A DNA stretch of 64,000 bases, from contig JAGGVF010000019.1 of the NCBI GenBank assembly GCA_021158125.1, positions 1 through 64,000 on the forward strand, given 5' to 3'. The translations under genes and the position numbers were made by a program. The notes beneath the pieces are model-generated. The model was not told where the DNA came from. It searched no databases and saw only the letters and a list, made by a program, of their open reading frames with translations. Shown here piece after piece: positions 35,293 to 43,750 of the stretch. Position 1 is the stretch's first letter. The number at the start of each line of letters is the position of its first letter. This DNA comes from Candidatus Bathyarchaeota archaeon. GTDB lineage: Archaea; Thermoproteota; Bathyarchaeia; Bathyarchaeales; WUQV01.

Positions 35293-36333
35293 TTATTTTT
35301 CCAGTTTTGAATTCATTTCTTCTCTAAGGCTTTTAGCTGCATCTTCCGGTGGAATCACGTTAATGTACATTCCAGTGCTCTTTTCGAATCCAGCCCATAC
35401 TGCAAGTCTCGGGTAAACTTCTACGTGCCAATGGTAAAATTTATAATCTCCAGCCGGGGCTATGTGAAAACCAAAATTGTAGGGTGGATCATTCAGCAAG
35501 CTTTGTAGGCTGCCGAGACATAGGCGTAAGGCTTCTGCAAAACCACGTATTTCGTCTTTGTTCATTTCAAGCGGAGAAGACTCATGCTTTTTCGGGAATA
35601 TCCAAAACTCGAAAGGGTTAACGCTGGCCCAAGGGGCAAAAGCTACAAATTCACTGTTTTCCCAAATAAATCTTGGACCATTTCTTTCCTTTTCGATTAT
35701 TTTGCAGAAAACGCATTTTTGACTGTTTTCCCATTCTTTTCGGCTTGCTTCCAATTCTTCTTTAATTATCCTTGGGATAATGGGCGTAGCAATTATCTGG
35801 CTATGTGCGTGAGAAAGTGAGGCTCCCCCTTCGCGTTTATGGTTTCTGAAAATTGAAACGTATTTGACATAGGGCTTTTCTTCAAAGAATTTTAGGCGGT
35901 CTAAATATGCATTTATTACGTGTATAAGCTGTGAAATTCTTGCTTTTCCGGGGTGTTCGTCATGTCTTGGAGATTCTACAACAACTTCGTGATATCCAAA
36001 AGCTTTAGCATGCCTATTCTCCTTTATTTCAAAAGTTTCATGTTTGTTTGGCGGAGAAAAAGCCGGATAAAGGTTTGGGATGCATCTAACTATCCAATTT
36101 CTGTGTCTAAAACCGTTTGAGTCCTTCTCTTTGATTATTTCTCCATTTTCCGTTAAATAGACAAGGGTCGCCGGAGGCGTCATATGCTCGTTTCCGGGGC
36201 AAAAGGGGCAGTCTTTATGCCTTATTTCTTCAGTGGGTTTCTGAACAAAGTCGGTTGGCCTTCTCTTTCTTTCAGTTGCAATTACAACCCAGCGGTCAAG
36301 TAGATAATCTTTCCTCAATTCGTTTGCAATCAT
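35293..36333 (-). CDS. galT: Galactose-1-phosphate uridylyltransferase (GalT-like)
   Basis: A 346-residue HIT-superfamily nucleotidyltransferase. It begins with RWVVIATERKRRP and holds a zinc site CPFCPGNE with HDEHPG. The catalytic region reads ASLSHAHSQIIATP, where H-A-H replaces the common H-P-H, followed by the second zinc-type pair CVFC and the C-terminal HWHVEVYPRL. GalT swaps UMP between UDP-glucose and galactose 1-phosphate; related archaeal enzymes also serve as general hexose-1-phosphate nucleotidyl exchangers. Next to alpha-glucan genes it could feed glucose 1-phosphate and NDP-glucose pools. It lies 29 bases after fba and may be read from the same transcript. Confidence 0.9.
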   Translation of the reverse strand: MIANELRKDYLLDRWVVIATERKRRPTDFVQKPTEEIRHKDCPFCPGNEHMTPPATLVYLTENGEIIKEKDSNGFRHRNWIVRCIPNLYPAFSPPNKHETFEIKENRHAKAFGYHEVVVESPRHDEHPGKARISQLIHVINAYLDRLKFFEEKPYVKYVSIFRNHKREGGASLSHAHSQIIATPIIPRIIKEELEASRKEWENSQKCVFCKIIEKERNGPRFIWENSEFVAFAPWASVNPFEFWIFPKKHESSPLEMNKDEIRGFAEALRLCLGSLQSLLNDPPYNFGFHIAPAGDYKFYHWHVEVYPRLAVWAGFEKSTGMYINVIPPEDAAKSLREEMNSKLEK

Positions 36334-36362
36334 TTTAAAGCTCCAGTCTATACGTAAGCTTG

Positions 36363-37526
36363 CTAATACTTTATGTTGTTTTTGACTAAGTAGTCATAGA
36401 CTCTTTTTGCTGTTTCTTTCATTCCAAACGCCTTGAAGAAAGTTAACGCCTCAGCGTAGGCTTTTGCTCTAATAGCCTTCTTGGTGAAGTCATCTAGATT
36501 TTCTAAATCGTTAAAGAACTTTTTTATTGCGTATTTGCTGTTTTTGTTGAAAGTTTTAATCTCGGGTACGCCTTCTTTACCGTAGTTTTCTATAGTCCAA
36601 CTGTATATTTTCTCGTAGAGTTCTGGTTTGAAAACTTGAAGTATTTCCCATACAAGCAGCATCCAGAAGGTTCCAACATTGCCTTTAATTATCTTCCCTT
36701 TTGGAAACTTTGTTGCTATTAGCGGAAGAGGAGTTCCAGTTATGCCGTGTTGAGCTATGCCTGTTCTATAGCCTTTTGCTCTTAAGGCGTCTGCTATTTC
36801 TACTGTTCTTTTTAGGTTTATGGTTAATTGTGGAACTATCTTTCCTTCAGCATCTACGGTTACTCCGTGTTTTGAACCGTTAGCTATGGCTAGGCAATCA
36901 AGTTCAATTCCATTTTTATGCATATTTTCAACGTAATAGGTTGCTTCCTCAACAGTTGTGAATTCAGCTATGCCTATTTCTCCTACTTCACCTTCCCTTC
37001 CGTAATCTCTACCGGCCATAAGTTCGTCAATGTACTTAAAAAGTGAAATGCCAACTTCAATTATCCTTTTAAGCTGTTCCGGAACAGTTTTTGCTGACCT
37101 GTCAAATAGAAATGAGGCGTCTACAGCGAAACTTGTAAATCCAGCTTCAACTCTCGCCTTAATCTCCCTTTTTACATTTTCAATTTCTTCTTCTGTCCCC
37201 TTTTTAACTGTCAAATGGTCCGCATGCAGGACATAGCCATACCATCCGACTTTTTCAGCCGCCTTTTTCATTCTTTCAGCGAATGAGTAGGGAGTTAACC
37301 CAGTATAGCCTCCTGACAAGCTCATCTCTGAAAGTGCAAGTTCAAAAATTACGATTTCTCCGCAGTCTTTGGCTGCTTGAAGAATTCCCATTATAACGTC
37401 TATTGTTGCCCTTGGATTCACGGCCAAAATTATTTCTCTGGGTGGTTGAAGAGCCTTAAATAGGATATTTCCGGGAAGCGGAGGTCTGGGCTGTTCAAAA
37501 AACTCTTTATAAGCTGGTTTTTCCAT
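36363..37526 (-). CDS. fba: Class II fructose-bisphosphate aldolase-like enzyme
   Basis: A 387-residue zinc aldolase. The Zn-binding YGYVLHADHLTV (H-x-D-H) and ANGSKHGVTVD, plus AQHGITGTPLPLI and GNVGTFWML, match class II aldolases, which cleave fructose 1,6-bisphosphate to two trioses. The start is base 37526 because a very strong GGAGGAGGTG lies 8 bases upstream; a longer frame (to 37652) would overlap pfk. Class II aldolases are uncommon in archaea, which mostly use class IA or the FBP aldolase/phosphatase found at 40629. It follows the phosphofructokinase gene by 17 bases, so both work in glycolysis. A sugar other than FBP is possible (tagatose type). Confidence 0.85.
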   Translation of the reverse strand: MEKPAYKEFFEQPRPPLPGNILFKALQPPREIILAVNPRATIDVIMGILQAAKDCGEIVIFELALSEMSLSGGYTGLTPYSFAERMKKAAEKVGWYGYVLHADHLTVKKGTEEEIENVKREIKARVEAGFTSFAVDASFLFDRSAKTVPEQLKRIIEVGISLFKYIDELMAGRDYGREGEVGEIGIAEFTTVEEATYYVENMHKNGIELDCLAIANGSKHGVTVDAEGKIVPQLTINLKRTVEIADALRAKGYRTGIAQHGITGTPLPLIATKFPKGKIIKGNVGTFWMLLVWEILQVFKPELYEKIYSWTIENYGKEGVPEIKTFNKNSKYAIKKFFNDLENLDDFTKKAIRAKAYAEALTFFKAFGMKETAKRVYDYLVKNNIKY

Positions 37527-37543
37527 CCATTTTTCACCTCCTC

Positions 37544-38572
37544 CTATGTTTGTCTGAAGAAATCGATAAGTTGAATTTCTTCCTCTCCAAGTTTCTTTTG
37601 CTTTAGGGCACTTTCCATTTTTACAGCTACGATTTTTGTTCCTCTTAGGCAAACCATATGCCCAAACTTTCCTTCTCTGATCAGGTCTACTGCACAGATG
37701 CCTAGTCTAATTCCCAATATCCTGTCGAAAGCGTTAGGGCTTCCTCCCCTCTGTACATGTCCAAGCACAACTGAACGGGTTTCCTTACCTGTTCTTTTGG
37801 CTATCTCTTTTTCCAGAATTTTCGCTATTCCTCCAAGTCGAACATGCCCAAACTCGTCGCATTCTTTGCTGATTGTTATAAATTCTTTGATGTTTTCTGG
37901 TTTAGCTCCTTCAGCAACAGCAATTATTGTATGCTTCTTCCCTTTTTCTTCCCTTTCTCTTATCATCCTGCATACTTCTTCAATTTTGAATGGTTTTTCT
38001 GGAACCAGAATTATGTGTGCCCCGCCAGCTATTCCTCCCATCAATGTTAGCCATCCTGTGTATCTTCCCATAACTTCGACTATCATCACTCTTTCATGCG
38101 ACTTTGCGGTTGTATGTAATCTTTCCATAGCTTGGGCTATTGTTTCAACTGCCGTCATAAATCCCACTGAATAGTCGACTTCAGAAATGTCGTTGTCAAT
38201 TGTTTTTGGCACTCCGACTATTGGAAGCCCCATTTCGTATAATTTGTATGCTGCTCCTAACGTGTCGTCTCCACCAATTACTATCAGCGCATCTATTTGA
38301 TGCCTTTTAATGTTTTCAGTAATTCTCTGGGGCGCTCCTTCTCTTTTGAACGGGTTCACCCTTGAAGTTCCAAGTATTGTTCCACCTATTGAAAATATCC
38401 CGCTGATTTCCTCAACTATTAACGGTTTATATTCATTGTTTATTAAGCCAGCATAACCCTTCAAAAAACCAATAACTTCGTACCCGTATTGATTTGCCCT
38501 TTTAACTATAGCTTCAATTACCGCATTTAAGCCTGGACAGTCTCCTCCTCCAGTTAATACGCCAATTTTCAT
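37544..38572 (-). CDS. pfp: 6-phosphofructokinase, PfkA family, PPi-type signature
   Basis: A 342-residue PfkA-family enzyme phosphorylating fructose 6-phosphate. Seen: GVLTGGGDCPGLNAVI, GTILGTSRVNPF, VIGGDDTLGAA, VPKTIDNDI and VEVMGRYTGWLTLMGGIAGGA. The two positions that set the phosphoryl donor in E. coli numbering (104 and 124) are Asp (GGDDT) and Lys (PKT). This Asp/Lys pair is the mark of pyrophosphate-dependent enzymes; ATP enzymes have Gly at 104. So it should use PPi and be reversible, as in Thermoproteus tenax. The donor is inferred from those residues. It is cotranscribed with fba. Confidence 0.9.
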   Translation of the reverse strand: MKIGVLTGGGDCPGLNAVIEAIVKRANQYGYEVIGFLKGYAGLINNEYKPLIVEEISGIFSIGGTILGTSRVNPFKREGAPQRITENIKRHQIDALIVIGGDDTLGAAYKLYEMGLPIVGVPKTIDNDISEVDYSVGFMTAVETIAQAMERLHTTAKSHERVMIVEVMGRYTGWLTLMGGIAGGAHIILVPEKPFKIEEVCRMIREREEKGKKHTIIAVAEGAKPENIKEFITISKECDEFGHVRLGGIAKILEKEIAKRTGKETRSVVLGHVQRGGSPNAFDRILGIRLGICAVDLIREGKFGHMVCLRGTKIVAVKMESALKQKKLGEEEIQLIDFFRQT

Positions 38573-38651
38573 ATTTACCTACTTCCAATTCGTTGCTGAT
38601 GCGCCCTACTTATTAGTTTGATGAATTTTCAATAAAAATTCAGAATAAGTT

Positions 38652-39917
38652 CTATTGGTGAGTAGCAGTTTTTTCAATTACCTCCTCGTAAAGTTCAATT
38701 GTTTTTTTGGCTATGATGTCCCATGTGAAGTTTTCTAAAACTCTTTTTCTTCCGTTTTTCCCCAACTGCTCTTTTTTAGCCGGGTCTTTAATTGCGTTAA
38801 CTATTCCCCAAGCGATATCCTTTGGGTCATTAGGATTAATGTGAAATCCGCATTGTTCAGGACCGTTTGGGATGACTATTTCTCTCATTCCACTTACTCC
38901 TCTAGCTCCGACGACAACTGGTTTTTCCATGCTCATGGCCTCTAAAGTTACTATTCCAAACGGTTCGTAGAGACTTGGGAAAACAGCTACGTCGCATGCT
39001 GCATAATGTATGATGCGTTCTTCTTCCGGTATAAATTCGAAGCGAAGTTTGACAGCGTCTTGCAGTTTAAGGTTTTCAACGAGTTTTTCTAAGTATTCTT
39101 GCATGTCTCCCATACCGACTACGACAAGTTTTGCGTTTGGAATCTCCTTAAGAACATGCTGCATGGCCATGACTAACTTGTCAACTCCCTTAACCCAGAC
39201 GAGTCTTCCAATGAAAAATATCATTAAATCTTCTTCTTTCAAGCCGTACTTTTGTCTGATTTGGGCTATTTCCCTTTTGCTAACCTTATTCGGATTATAT
39301 TTTTCCGGGTCAACCCCGTTGTAGCACACTCTGATTTTTTCCTCTGGAAATCCAAGTTGTTTTAGCTCTTCTTTCATTGCGTTTGAAACTGTTATGACCA
39401 TGTCGGCTGTTTTTCCACCTCTAAGTTCCAAATTGCTTATTACTTCTGAACCGTCCCCTAGAGTTCTTCCCTTTTCTGTTGAGTGAACGTGAAAAACAAG
39501 TGGAAGTTTAAGCTCCCTCTTTATTGCTGCTCCAGCTATTATTGAGAGCCAATCATGGGCGACAACCAAGTCGAATTTGAATTCGTCTTTTCTTACAAGT
39601 TCATTTATGAGTTTTGAGGCGCTCAAATAGTTGTACATCAAAACTTTCGAGAAAAATTGTAGGCCCCTTCCCCATTTCTTCACGTCTTCCGCTACTACGT
39701 CTGGAAGGGAATCTGAAATGTCAATATGTATCGGCCTATGAATTTCTATGCCCCTCCATATTTCCCTAGTTGGAAGGCTTCCCTCATCGTCGTTCATTGT
39801 GAAAACTGTCACATCGTGATCTAGCAGAACGAACTTACGTGTTATTTCAGTTGCGTAAGTTCCGAGTCCTCCAACTATCTTTGGAGGATATTCGTAAACA
39901 AGCACAGCAATTTTCAT
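38652..39917 (-). CDS. Glycosyltransferase family 4/5 (starch/glycogen synthase-like)
   Basis: A second 421-residue GT-B glycosyltransferase, distinct from the one at 33573. Begins MKIAVLVYEYPPKIVGGLGTYA; the second half has FFIGRLVWVKGVDKLV, FEFIPEEERIIHYAACDVAVFPS and EPFGIVTLEAMSMEKPVVVG. The start at 39917 is favoured by GGAG 8-9 bases ahead. The K-x-G-G-L loop points to glycogen or starch synthase-like enzymes that use ADP- or UDP-glucose; trehalose or sucrose-type synthases cannot be excluded. It is on the strand of pfp and fba, 79 bases upstream of pfp. Confidence 0.85.
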   Translation of the reverse strand: MKIAVLVYEYPPKIVGGLGTYATEITRKFVLLDHDVTVFTMNDDEGSLPTREIWRGIEIHRPIHIDISDSLPDVVAEDVKKWGRGLQFFSKVLMYNYLSASKLINELVRKDEFKFDLVVAHDWLSIIAGAAIKRELKLPLVFHVHSTEKGRTLGDGSEVISNLELRGGKTADMVITVSNAMKEELKQLGFPEEKIRVCYNGVDPEKYNPNKVSKREIAQIRQKYGLKEEDLMIFFIGRLVWVKGVDKLVMAMQHVLKEIPNAKLVVVGMGDMQEYLEKLVENLKLQDAVKLRFEFIPEEERIIHYAACDVAVFPSLYEPFGIVTLEAMSMEKPVVVGARGVSGMREIVIPNGPEQCGFHINPNDPKDIAWGIVNAIKDPAKKEQLGKNGRKRVLENFTWDIIAKKTIELYEEVIEKTATHQ

Positions 39918-40034
39918 TAGTTCTCGCTCCATCTGGAATTAATCATTAGACTAAACACCGTTGTGGATAGCACTATAGCCTCCTCTCATATTCAAGCGTT
40001 TCCCTTAACAGCAAAATTGAAAAGGCAATTGACG

Positions 40035-40043
40035 TTAAATATA
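40035..40043 (+). promoter_or_regulatory. TATA box of HTH-DUF5752 gene
   Basis: TTAAATATA lies about 27 bases ahead of the GTG at 40066, so the mRNA is likely leaderless. Confidence 0.45.
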
Positions 40044-40065
40044 CCAATAGAATAAACTTCTAGAG

Positions 40066-40632
40066 GTGTTCTCTACGCAATTAAATGCGCCTAAGAGAAA
40101 AATACTAGAATTATTGTGGAAGGAGTCTAAGCCATTAAAACCTAAAGAAATTTCACGAAAAATAAGAGGTTTAGGCTTTCCGGCGACCATGATGCACCTT
40201 TTAGGCCTAAAAAAGATGGGCCTAGTTGAATGTCCAGATAAAGGGTTTTATAAAATAACTGAACTCGGAGAGAAAGCATTAGGTTTTAGACAATTAACAA
40301 AAGAATCCATAAAGGCGCTCTTAACTCCAACTTCAACTGAAAAAGCTTTTCACTTCTATGCAGGGCCAAACAATTATCTTAACATTTACGCAACAGACCT
40401 GAAAGATTTTTGTCAAAAAATAATGCAAGTTGACATACGCTCAGTTGAGTTTCACACTCTCCGCAGGGACTTCGAAAACTGGTTTAGGGGACTAGGCGAC
40501 CTTGAACTTGCCAAGAAAATGGAGTTTATCCGTGAAGAAGGTATAGCCGACGAAGAGCTAAGAAGAGAAATATGCGAAACAGTAAGAAAAAGATGCGAAG
40601 AACTGGAAGGATTACTTCAACAGCTAGGCTAG
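40066..40632 (+). CDS. HTH protein with DUF5752-like C-terminal module
   Basis: A 188-residue two-part protein. Residues 8-85 form a winged helix (RKILELLWKESKPLKPKEIS, MMHLLGLKKMGLVECPDKGF). Residues about 90-185 form a module with AFHFYAGPNNYLNIYATDLKDF in outline, then SVEFHTLRRDFENWFRGLGDLELA and RREICETVRKRCEELEGLL. The same pattern (phenylalanine-rich start, SL-x-EF-x-x-x-x, F-H-x-x-R-x-D-F-x-x-W, G-D-x-x-L-A, x-R-x-x-E-L) closes the GH57 enzyme at 31987-33576. I match it to DUF5752 from memory. A shared ligand, perhaps a glucan, is a reasonable inference. It lies between the glycosyltransferase and fbp genes and shares stop bases with fbp. Confidence 0.75.
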   Translation: MFSTQLNAPKRKILELLWKESKPLKPKEISRKIRGLGFPATMMHLLGLKKMGLVECPDKGFYKITELGEKALGFRQLTKESIKALLTPTSTEKAFHFYAGPNNYLNIYATDLKDFCQKIMQVDIRSVEFHTLRRDFENWFRGLGDLELAKKMEFIREEGIADEELRREICETVRKRCEELEGLLQQLG

Positions 40633-41744
40633 ATTGGCTTAAATCTGTCTCGAAGTTTCTCCAAAACCTTTGGAAGGGTAGTGTACTCCATAGATTCGGG
40701 GCTTAACCTGGCAGGCTCAAATTCTCCCATCCTTCGAATCACAGCTGTATAGTTTATTGCTTCTTTACGGGCTAAATCAAAAGCCGGATCATCAAATAAG
40801 TCAGTTATTAACGGCCTCCCACTATCATCACATGCAATCTTTCCATTCGAAACCTGGAAACCTATCCCCACAATTCTCGGCGGACCGTCAAAAACTGTGC
40901 ATTTGCTGTCTTTTAGGCTTACTGGCATTAATGGTCCCCAGTGGCTGCCTCTCATCCATCCTTCAACAAAGTAGCTGTGAAGAAACGGCATTAAAATCTC
41001 ACCTAAAGCTGGAAGGCCATGCTGAGCCCTAATAATCATTACTGGATCGTCCTTTCCTACATACTTTCCAGCTATAAGCGAAAGCTTTGTTGTGCTTGTT
41101 GAAGCGCACAGCATATCGTCTCTTGCTCTCCAAACATGAGAAATTATATAGTTTTGAGGCGAGCCTATTAGGGCTAAGAGATCATACATTTCCTCTGGAC
41201 ATTTGAGGACAACTTTTTCATGCCTTTTAAGGTCCATAACCTCAAATTTGAAGCCCCCAGCCATATTCGGGTCTATTATAAGTCCCGCCGTGTTGAAGGG
41301 ATCCGCGAAAATCTTGAATAGTGGAAAGTTAAACGCTCCAACGGATGTTTTATCAGCTGCAAATACCGTTATTGGATCTGACGCTCTTTCTTCAATTTCC
41401 ATCTCGGCGACTCCCGGCCCCAATCCTCTAATGTTTCCGCTAAAAGCTTCTTTTAGTAAGTCTTGACCTGCTCCATAGAGTTTTAGGCTTAAGGCTTTTT
41501 CAGCGGCTTCTTTAAATGTTTCCCAAGCCAGTTTATGGATTTCTTCGTTTCCCTCTCCTCGGGTGTGAACCATTAGAAGTTCGAGGTCGTCTCCAGCGTT
41601 AAAAACGAAATGGCTGTTTATCAGCCCTGTCTCTTCAGCCTGTTTAAGCTTTCTCTTCCCTATTTCCAGTAAAGGTTTAGGTACAACATGGTGACCTGCA
41701 AGAGAGCCAACGTCGCATTTAATAACTGTAATTGTTGTTCTCAA
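40629..41744 (-). CDS. fbp: Fructose-1,6-bisphosphate aldolase/phosphatase (bifunctional)
   Basis: A 371-residue archaeal bifunctional enzyme (FBPase type V) that joins triose phosphates and then dephosphorylates the product to fructose 6-phosphate, so gluconeogenesis is driven one way. Seen: the metal-binding ITVIKCDVGSLAGH start, NAGDDLELLMVH, FAADKTSVGAFNFPLF, the aldolase Tyr/Lys in KYVGKDDPVMII, RAQHGLPALGE, and GSHWGPLMPVS. It is full length. Together with the PPi-type kinase and class II aldolase 3 kb away it separates the two directions of the pathway. Confidence 0.97.
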   Translation of the reverse strand: MRTTITVIKCDVGSLAGHHVVPKPLLEIGKRKLKQAEETGLINSHFVFNAGDDLELLMVHTRGEGNEEIHKLAWETFKEAAEKALSLKLYGAGQDLLKEAFSGNIRGLGPGVAEMEIEERASDPITVFAADKTSVGAFNFPLFKIFADPFNTAGLIIDPNMAGGFKFEVMDLKRHEKVVLKCPEEMYDLLALIGSPQNYIISHVWRARDDMLCASTSTTKLSLIAGKYVGKDDPVMIIRAQHGLPALGEILMPFLHSYFVEGWMRGSHWGPLMPVSLKDSKCTVFDGPPRIVGIGFQVSNGKIACDDSGRPLITDLFDDPAFDLARKEAINYTAVIRRMGEFEPARLSPESMEYTTLPKVLEKLRDRFKPI

Positions 41745-41872
41745 CGGATCATCCTCCTAATACACGAATCAGAATTTAAGGTTCAACTTTTTAAAACTTC
41801 CTACAAGGCTAAGCATTTAAGGTTATAAACACGAATATCAACTGTAACGTAGATTGTGGTCTAGGGATAGAT

Positions 41873-42376
41873 ATGGGAAAACTAATTTCAATATCAGCTA
41901 AAATACCGGAAGAAGTTTATAAAGAACTCGTTTTAAGAGTTTCAGAAGGCGAAAGAAGCAACTTCATAAGGGAAGCAATAATAGAGAAGCTGCAGAAGAT
42001 TCCACGTCCAGATAAAATTCTGGAACTTGAAAAAAGAATTAAAAAACTTGAAGACGAACTTTCAAATCTAAAAAAGTATTTGGCTGACCTTGAAATCTTA
42101 ACATATGAAAGGGGAGGAGTCAACCCCCACCAATTCTGCCTAGACCAGATTGACCACAAAATAATCGACTACCTAATACACTATAAAGGTGCAACAACCC
42201 CGGAACTAGCCGAACACACAAAAACAAACCGATGGTTAGTGCTAAACAGACTAAGAAGAATACAAAGGCTTTCTAAAAGGCAACTTGGGAAACCAATAGT
42301 CGAATACTACGCAGGCGAAAAAGCTGGGAAAAGAAAAGCCTGGTGGATAAACACAGAACTTATAGAAACGGAATAG
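41873..42376 (+). CDS. Ribbon-helix-helix plus winged-helix regulator
   Basis: A 167-residue predicted DNA-binding protein with three parts. Residues 1-40 are a ribbon-helix-helix fold (KLISISAKIPEEVYKELVLRV, then GERSNFIREAIIEKL). Residues 48-75 form a coiled coil (LELEKRIKKLEDELSNLKKYL). Residues 95-150 form a winged helix (HKIIDYLIHYKGATTPELAEHT in outline, WLVLNRLRRIQRL). The combination suggests a dimer with two DNA-contacting regions. Its 3' end overlaps the promoter zone of the tRNA-Arg gene that starts 17 bases after the stop. Targets unknown. Confidence 0.75.
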   Translation: MGKLISISAKIPEEVYKELVLRVSEGERSNFIREAIIEKLQKIPRPDKILELEKRIKKLEDELSNLKKYLADLEILTYERGGVNPHQFCLDQIDHKIIDYLIHYKGATTPELAEHTKTNRWLVLNRLRRIQRLSKRQLGKPIVEYYAGEKAGKRKAWWINTELIETE

Positions 42377-42393
42377 CTATGTCTGAACTTAAG

Positions 42394-42472
42394 GGGCCCG
42401 TGGCCAAGTCTGGATTAAGGCGCCGGCCTTCGGAGCCGGAGAGCAGGGGTTCAAATCCCCTCGGGCCCGCCA
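42394..42472 (+). tRNA. tRNA-Arg(TCG)
   Basis: Acceptor GGGCCCG pairs with CGGGCCC. The D stem is GCC/GGC. The anticodon stem CCGGC/GCCGG holds the loop CTTCGGA, anticodon TCG. T arm AGGGG-TTCAAAT-CCCCT. Discriminator G and CCA encoded. No intron. The last 22 bases overlap the 3' end of the PNPOx-like gene on the other strand. ACTTATAG about 30 bases upstream may serve as TATA box. Confidence 0.97.
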
Positions 42473-42897
42473 CTCCACAGCTTCATCCTTTTTGTCTCTT
42501 CCAGCGTCACATACGTAATTTCAGATGGAATTATCTGTAAAAGAGTATAGTTTGGGTCATCTACGCTTTTCCAATGTTTTCTGAAAAACTGGCAATGTTT
42601 CGCAAGTTTTGCTTTAATTTGTCTGTCCTTGATTATTTTCGCTAATCCGGTAACTCTTAAACAGCAGTTTCTATTTTTCTTTTTGAATATAAAGGAAAAT
42701 TCCACCTTCGGATTTTTCATTATCTGTTTTACTTTCTCGCTCTCTGTGTCTGTTGTTATCCAAAATTTACCTTCAAAATTAATCAGTGTCACAGGTCTAA
42801 CTCGAGGTTGGTTGTCATCTACGGTAGCTAAGAACACATGTTGAAAATTTTTAAGTTGTTTCAGTGCTTCCTTAATATTCTTAGTTTCTTTGGCCAT
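42451..42897 (-). CDS. Pyridoxamine 5'-phosphate oxidase-like flavoprotein
   Basis: A 148-residue split-barrel flavin-binding protein. FQHVFLATVDDNQPRVRPVTLI at the start and GKFWITTDTESEKVKQIMKNPKVEFSF are typical of the PNPOx-like group that includes general FMN- or F420-binding reductases; vitamin B6 function is not implied. The strands after that (CLRVTGLAKII, YTLLQIIPSEITYVTL) fit. The C-terminal eight codons run into the tRNA-Arg gene on the opposite strand. A short ORF ending in such an overlap is unusual but the sequence upstream is clearly coding. Confidence 0.85.
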   Translation of the reverse strand: MAKETKNIKEALKQLKNFQHVFLATVDDNQPRVRPVTLINFEGKFWITTDTESEKVKQIMKNPKVEFSFIFKKKNRNCCLRVTGLAKIIKDRQIKAKLAKHCQFFRKHWKSVDDPNYTLLQIIPSEITYVTLEETKRMKLWSGGPEGI

Positions 42898-43020
42898 TGC
42901 CGACGCTTTATGGTTCCTTTATGTTGATATAAAACTTTTGATAAAAGGGCTAAAGCCAATTGTTAAAGAGTCCATGTGTTCTAAACACTAGATTTTTATG
43001 TAGTATGGCCGTTTATTGTC

Positions 43021-43659
43021 TTGAAAATGAGTGATTCTAAGGTTAGACATGTGCTTGAGGCTATTTTCACGGTTTTGATATTTGCTTTACAGAATATAGT
43101 TTATGGAGGATATTCCATCAGTATAATGTTTATTCCGTTGTTTGCCTACATCGCATTATTAACGACTGCCTATCCAAACTTGGAGCGAGATGTAAACATA
43201 TTATTTTTCTCAAAGGAATTCATTGTCGGTAGGGTAATTGCTCTGATAGGATTCGTTATATTCTTCATAGCGGGAGTTCAACTTCTTAAGGGCTACATAA
43301 AACGCAGCGGACTCGTCAAGACTGGACTATACTCCATAGTCAGGCATCCTCAATATACGGGAATAATAATTATTGCTCTTGGATTAACTGTAATGGTCCA
43401 AACGTTAAGCCGAAATCCGCAGACTGTATTTATGTGGTTTGTACAGGTTTTGGGGTACGTATTTCTTGCTTGGTATGAGGAACAATGCCTCAAGAAGAAA
43501 TTTAGAGGAGAATATCAACGGTACAAAGTAAATGTTCCATTTATGTACCCAATTAAATGTCCATCAAAGATTCCCGAAATAGCTTTTACAATCTTTTTAA
43601 CGTTGATAGTCGCATTTTTACTTTTAATTTTTCCTTACGACATCATTAGATTTCATTAA
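43021..43659 (+). CDS. ICMT/PEMT-like membrane methyltransferase
   Basis: A 212-residue multi-pass membrane protein. The C-terminal catalytic core matches the isoprenylcysteine carboxyl/phospholipid methyltransferase family: GLVKTGLYSIVRHPQYTGIII (the R-H-P-x-Y-x-G motif) and AWYEEQCLKKKFRGEYQRYK (E-E-x2-L-x3-F-x2-E-Y-x2-Y). At least five hydrophobic segments are seen. The family methylates prenylated cysteines or lipid head groups with SAM; in archaea the acceptor is unknown. TTG at 43021 or ATG at 43027 could start it; no ribosome site is seen. Confidence 0.8.
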   Translation: MKMSDSKVRHVLEAIFTVLIFALQNIVYGGYSISIMFIPLFAYIALLTTAYPNLERDVNILFFSKEFIVGRVIALIGFVIFFIAGVQLLKGYIKRSGLVKTGLYSIVRHPQYTGIIIIALGLTVMVQTLSRNPQTVFMWFVQVLGYVFLAWYEEQCLKKKFRGEYQRYKVNVPFMYPIKCPSKIPEIAFTIFLTLIVAFLLLIFPYDIIRFH

Positions 43660-43750
43660 AATAAATTGTATAAAACTCATTGTTCGTTAATTGAAGTCTC
43701 AAAGTTTAACTTTAATAAGTTGAGATTGTTAGCATAACGGAGAGGTTTGG

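Noticed and set aside
37527-37652. Longer N-terminus of the class II aldolase
   Set aside because: It would overlap pfp, and a much better ribosome site supports the start at 37526.
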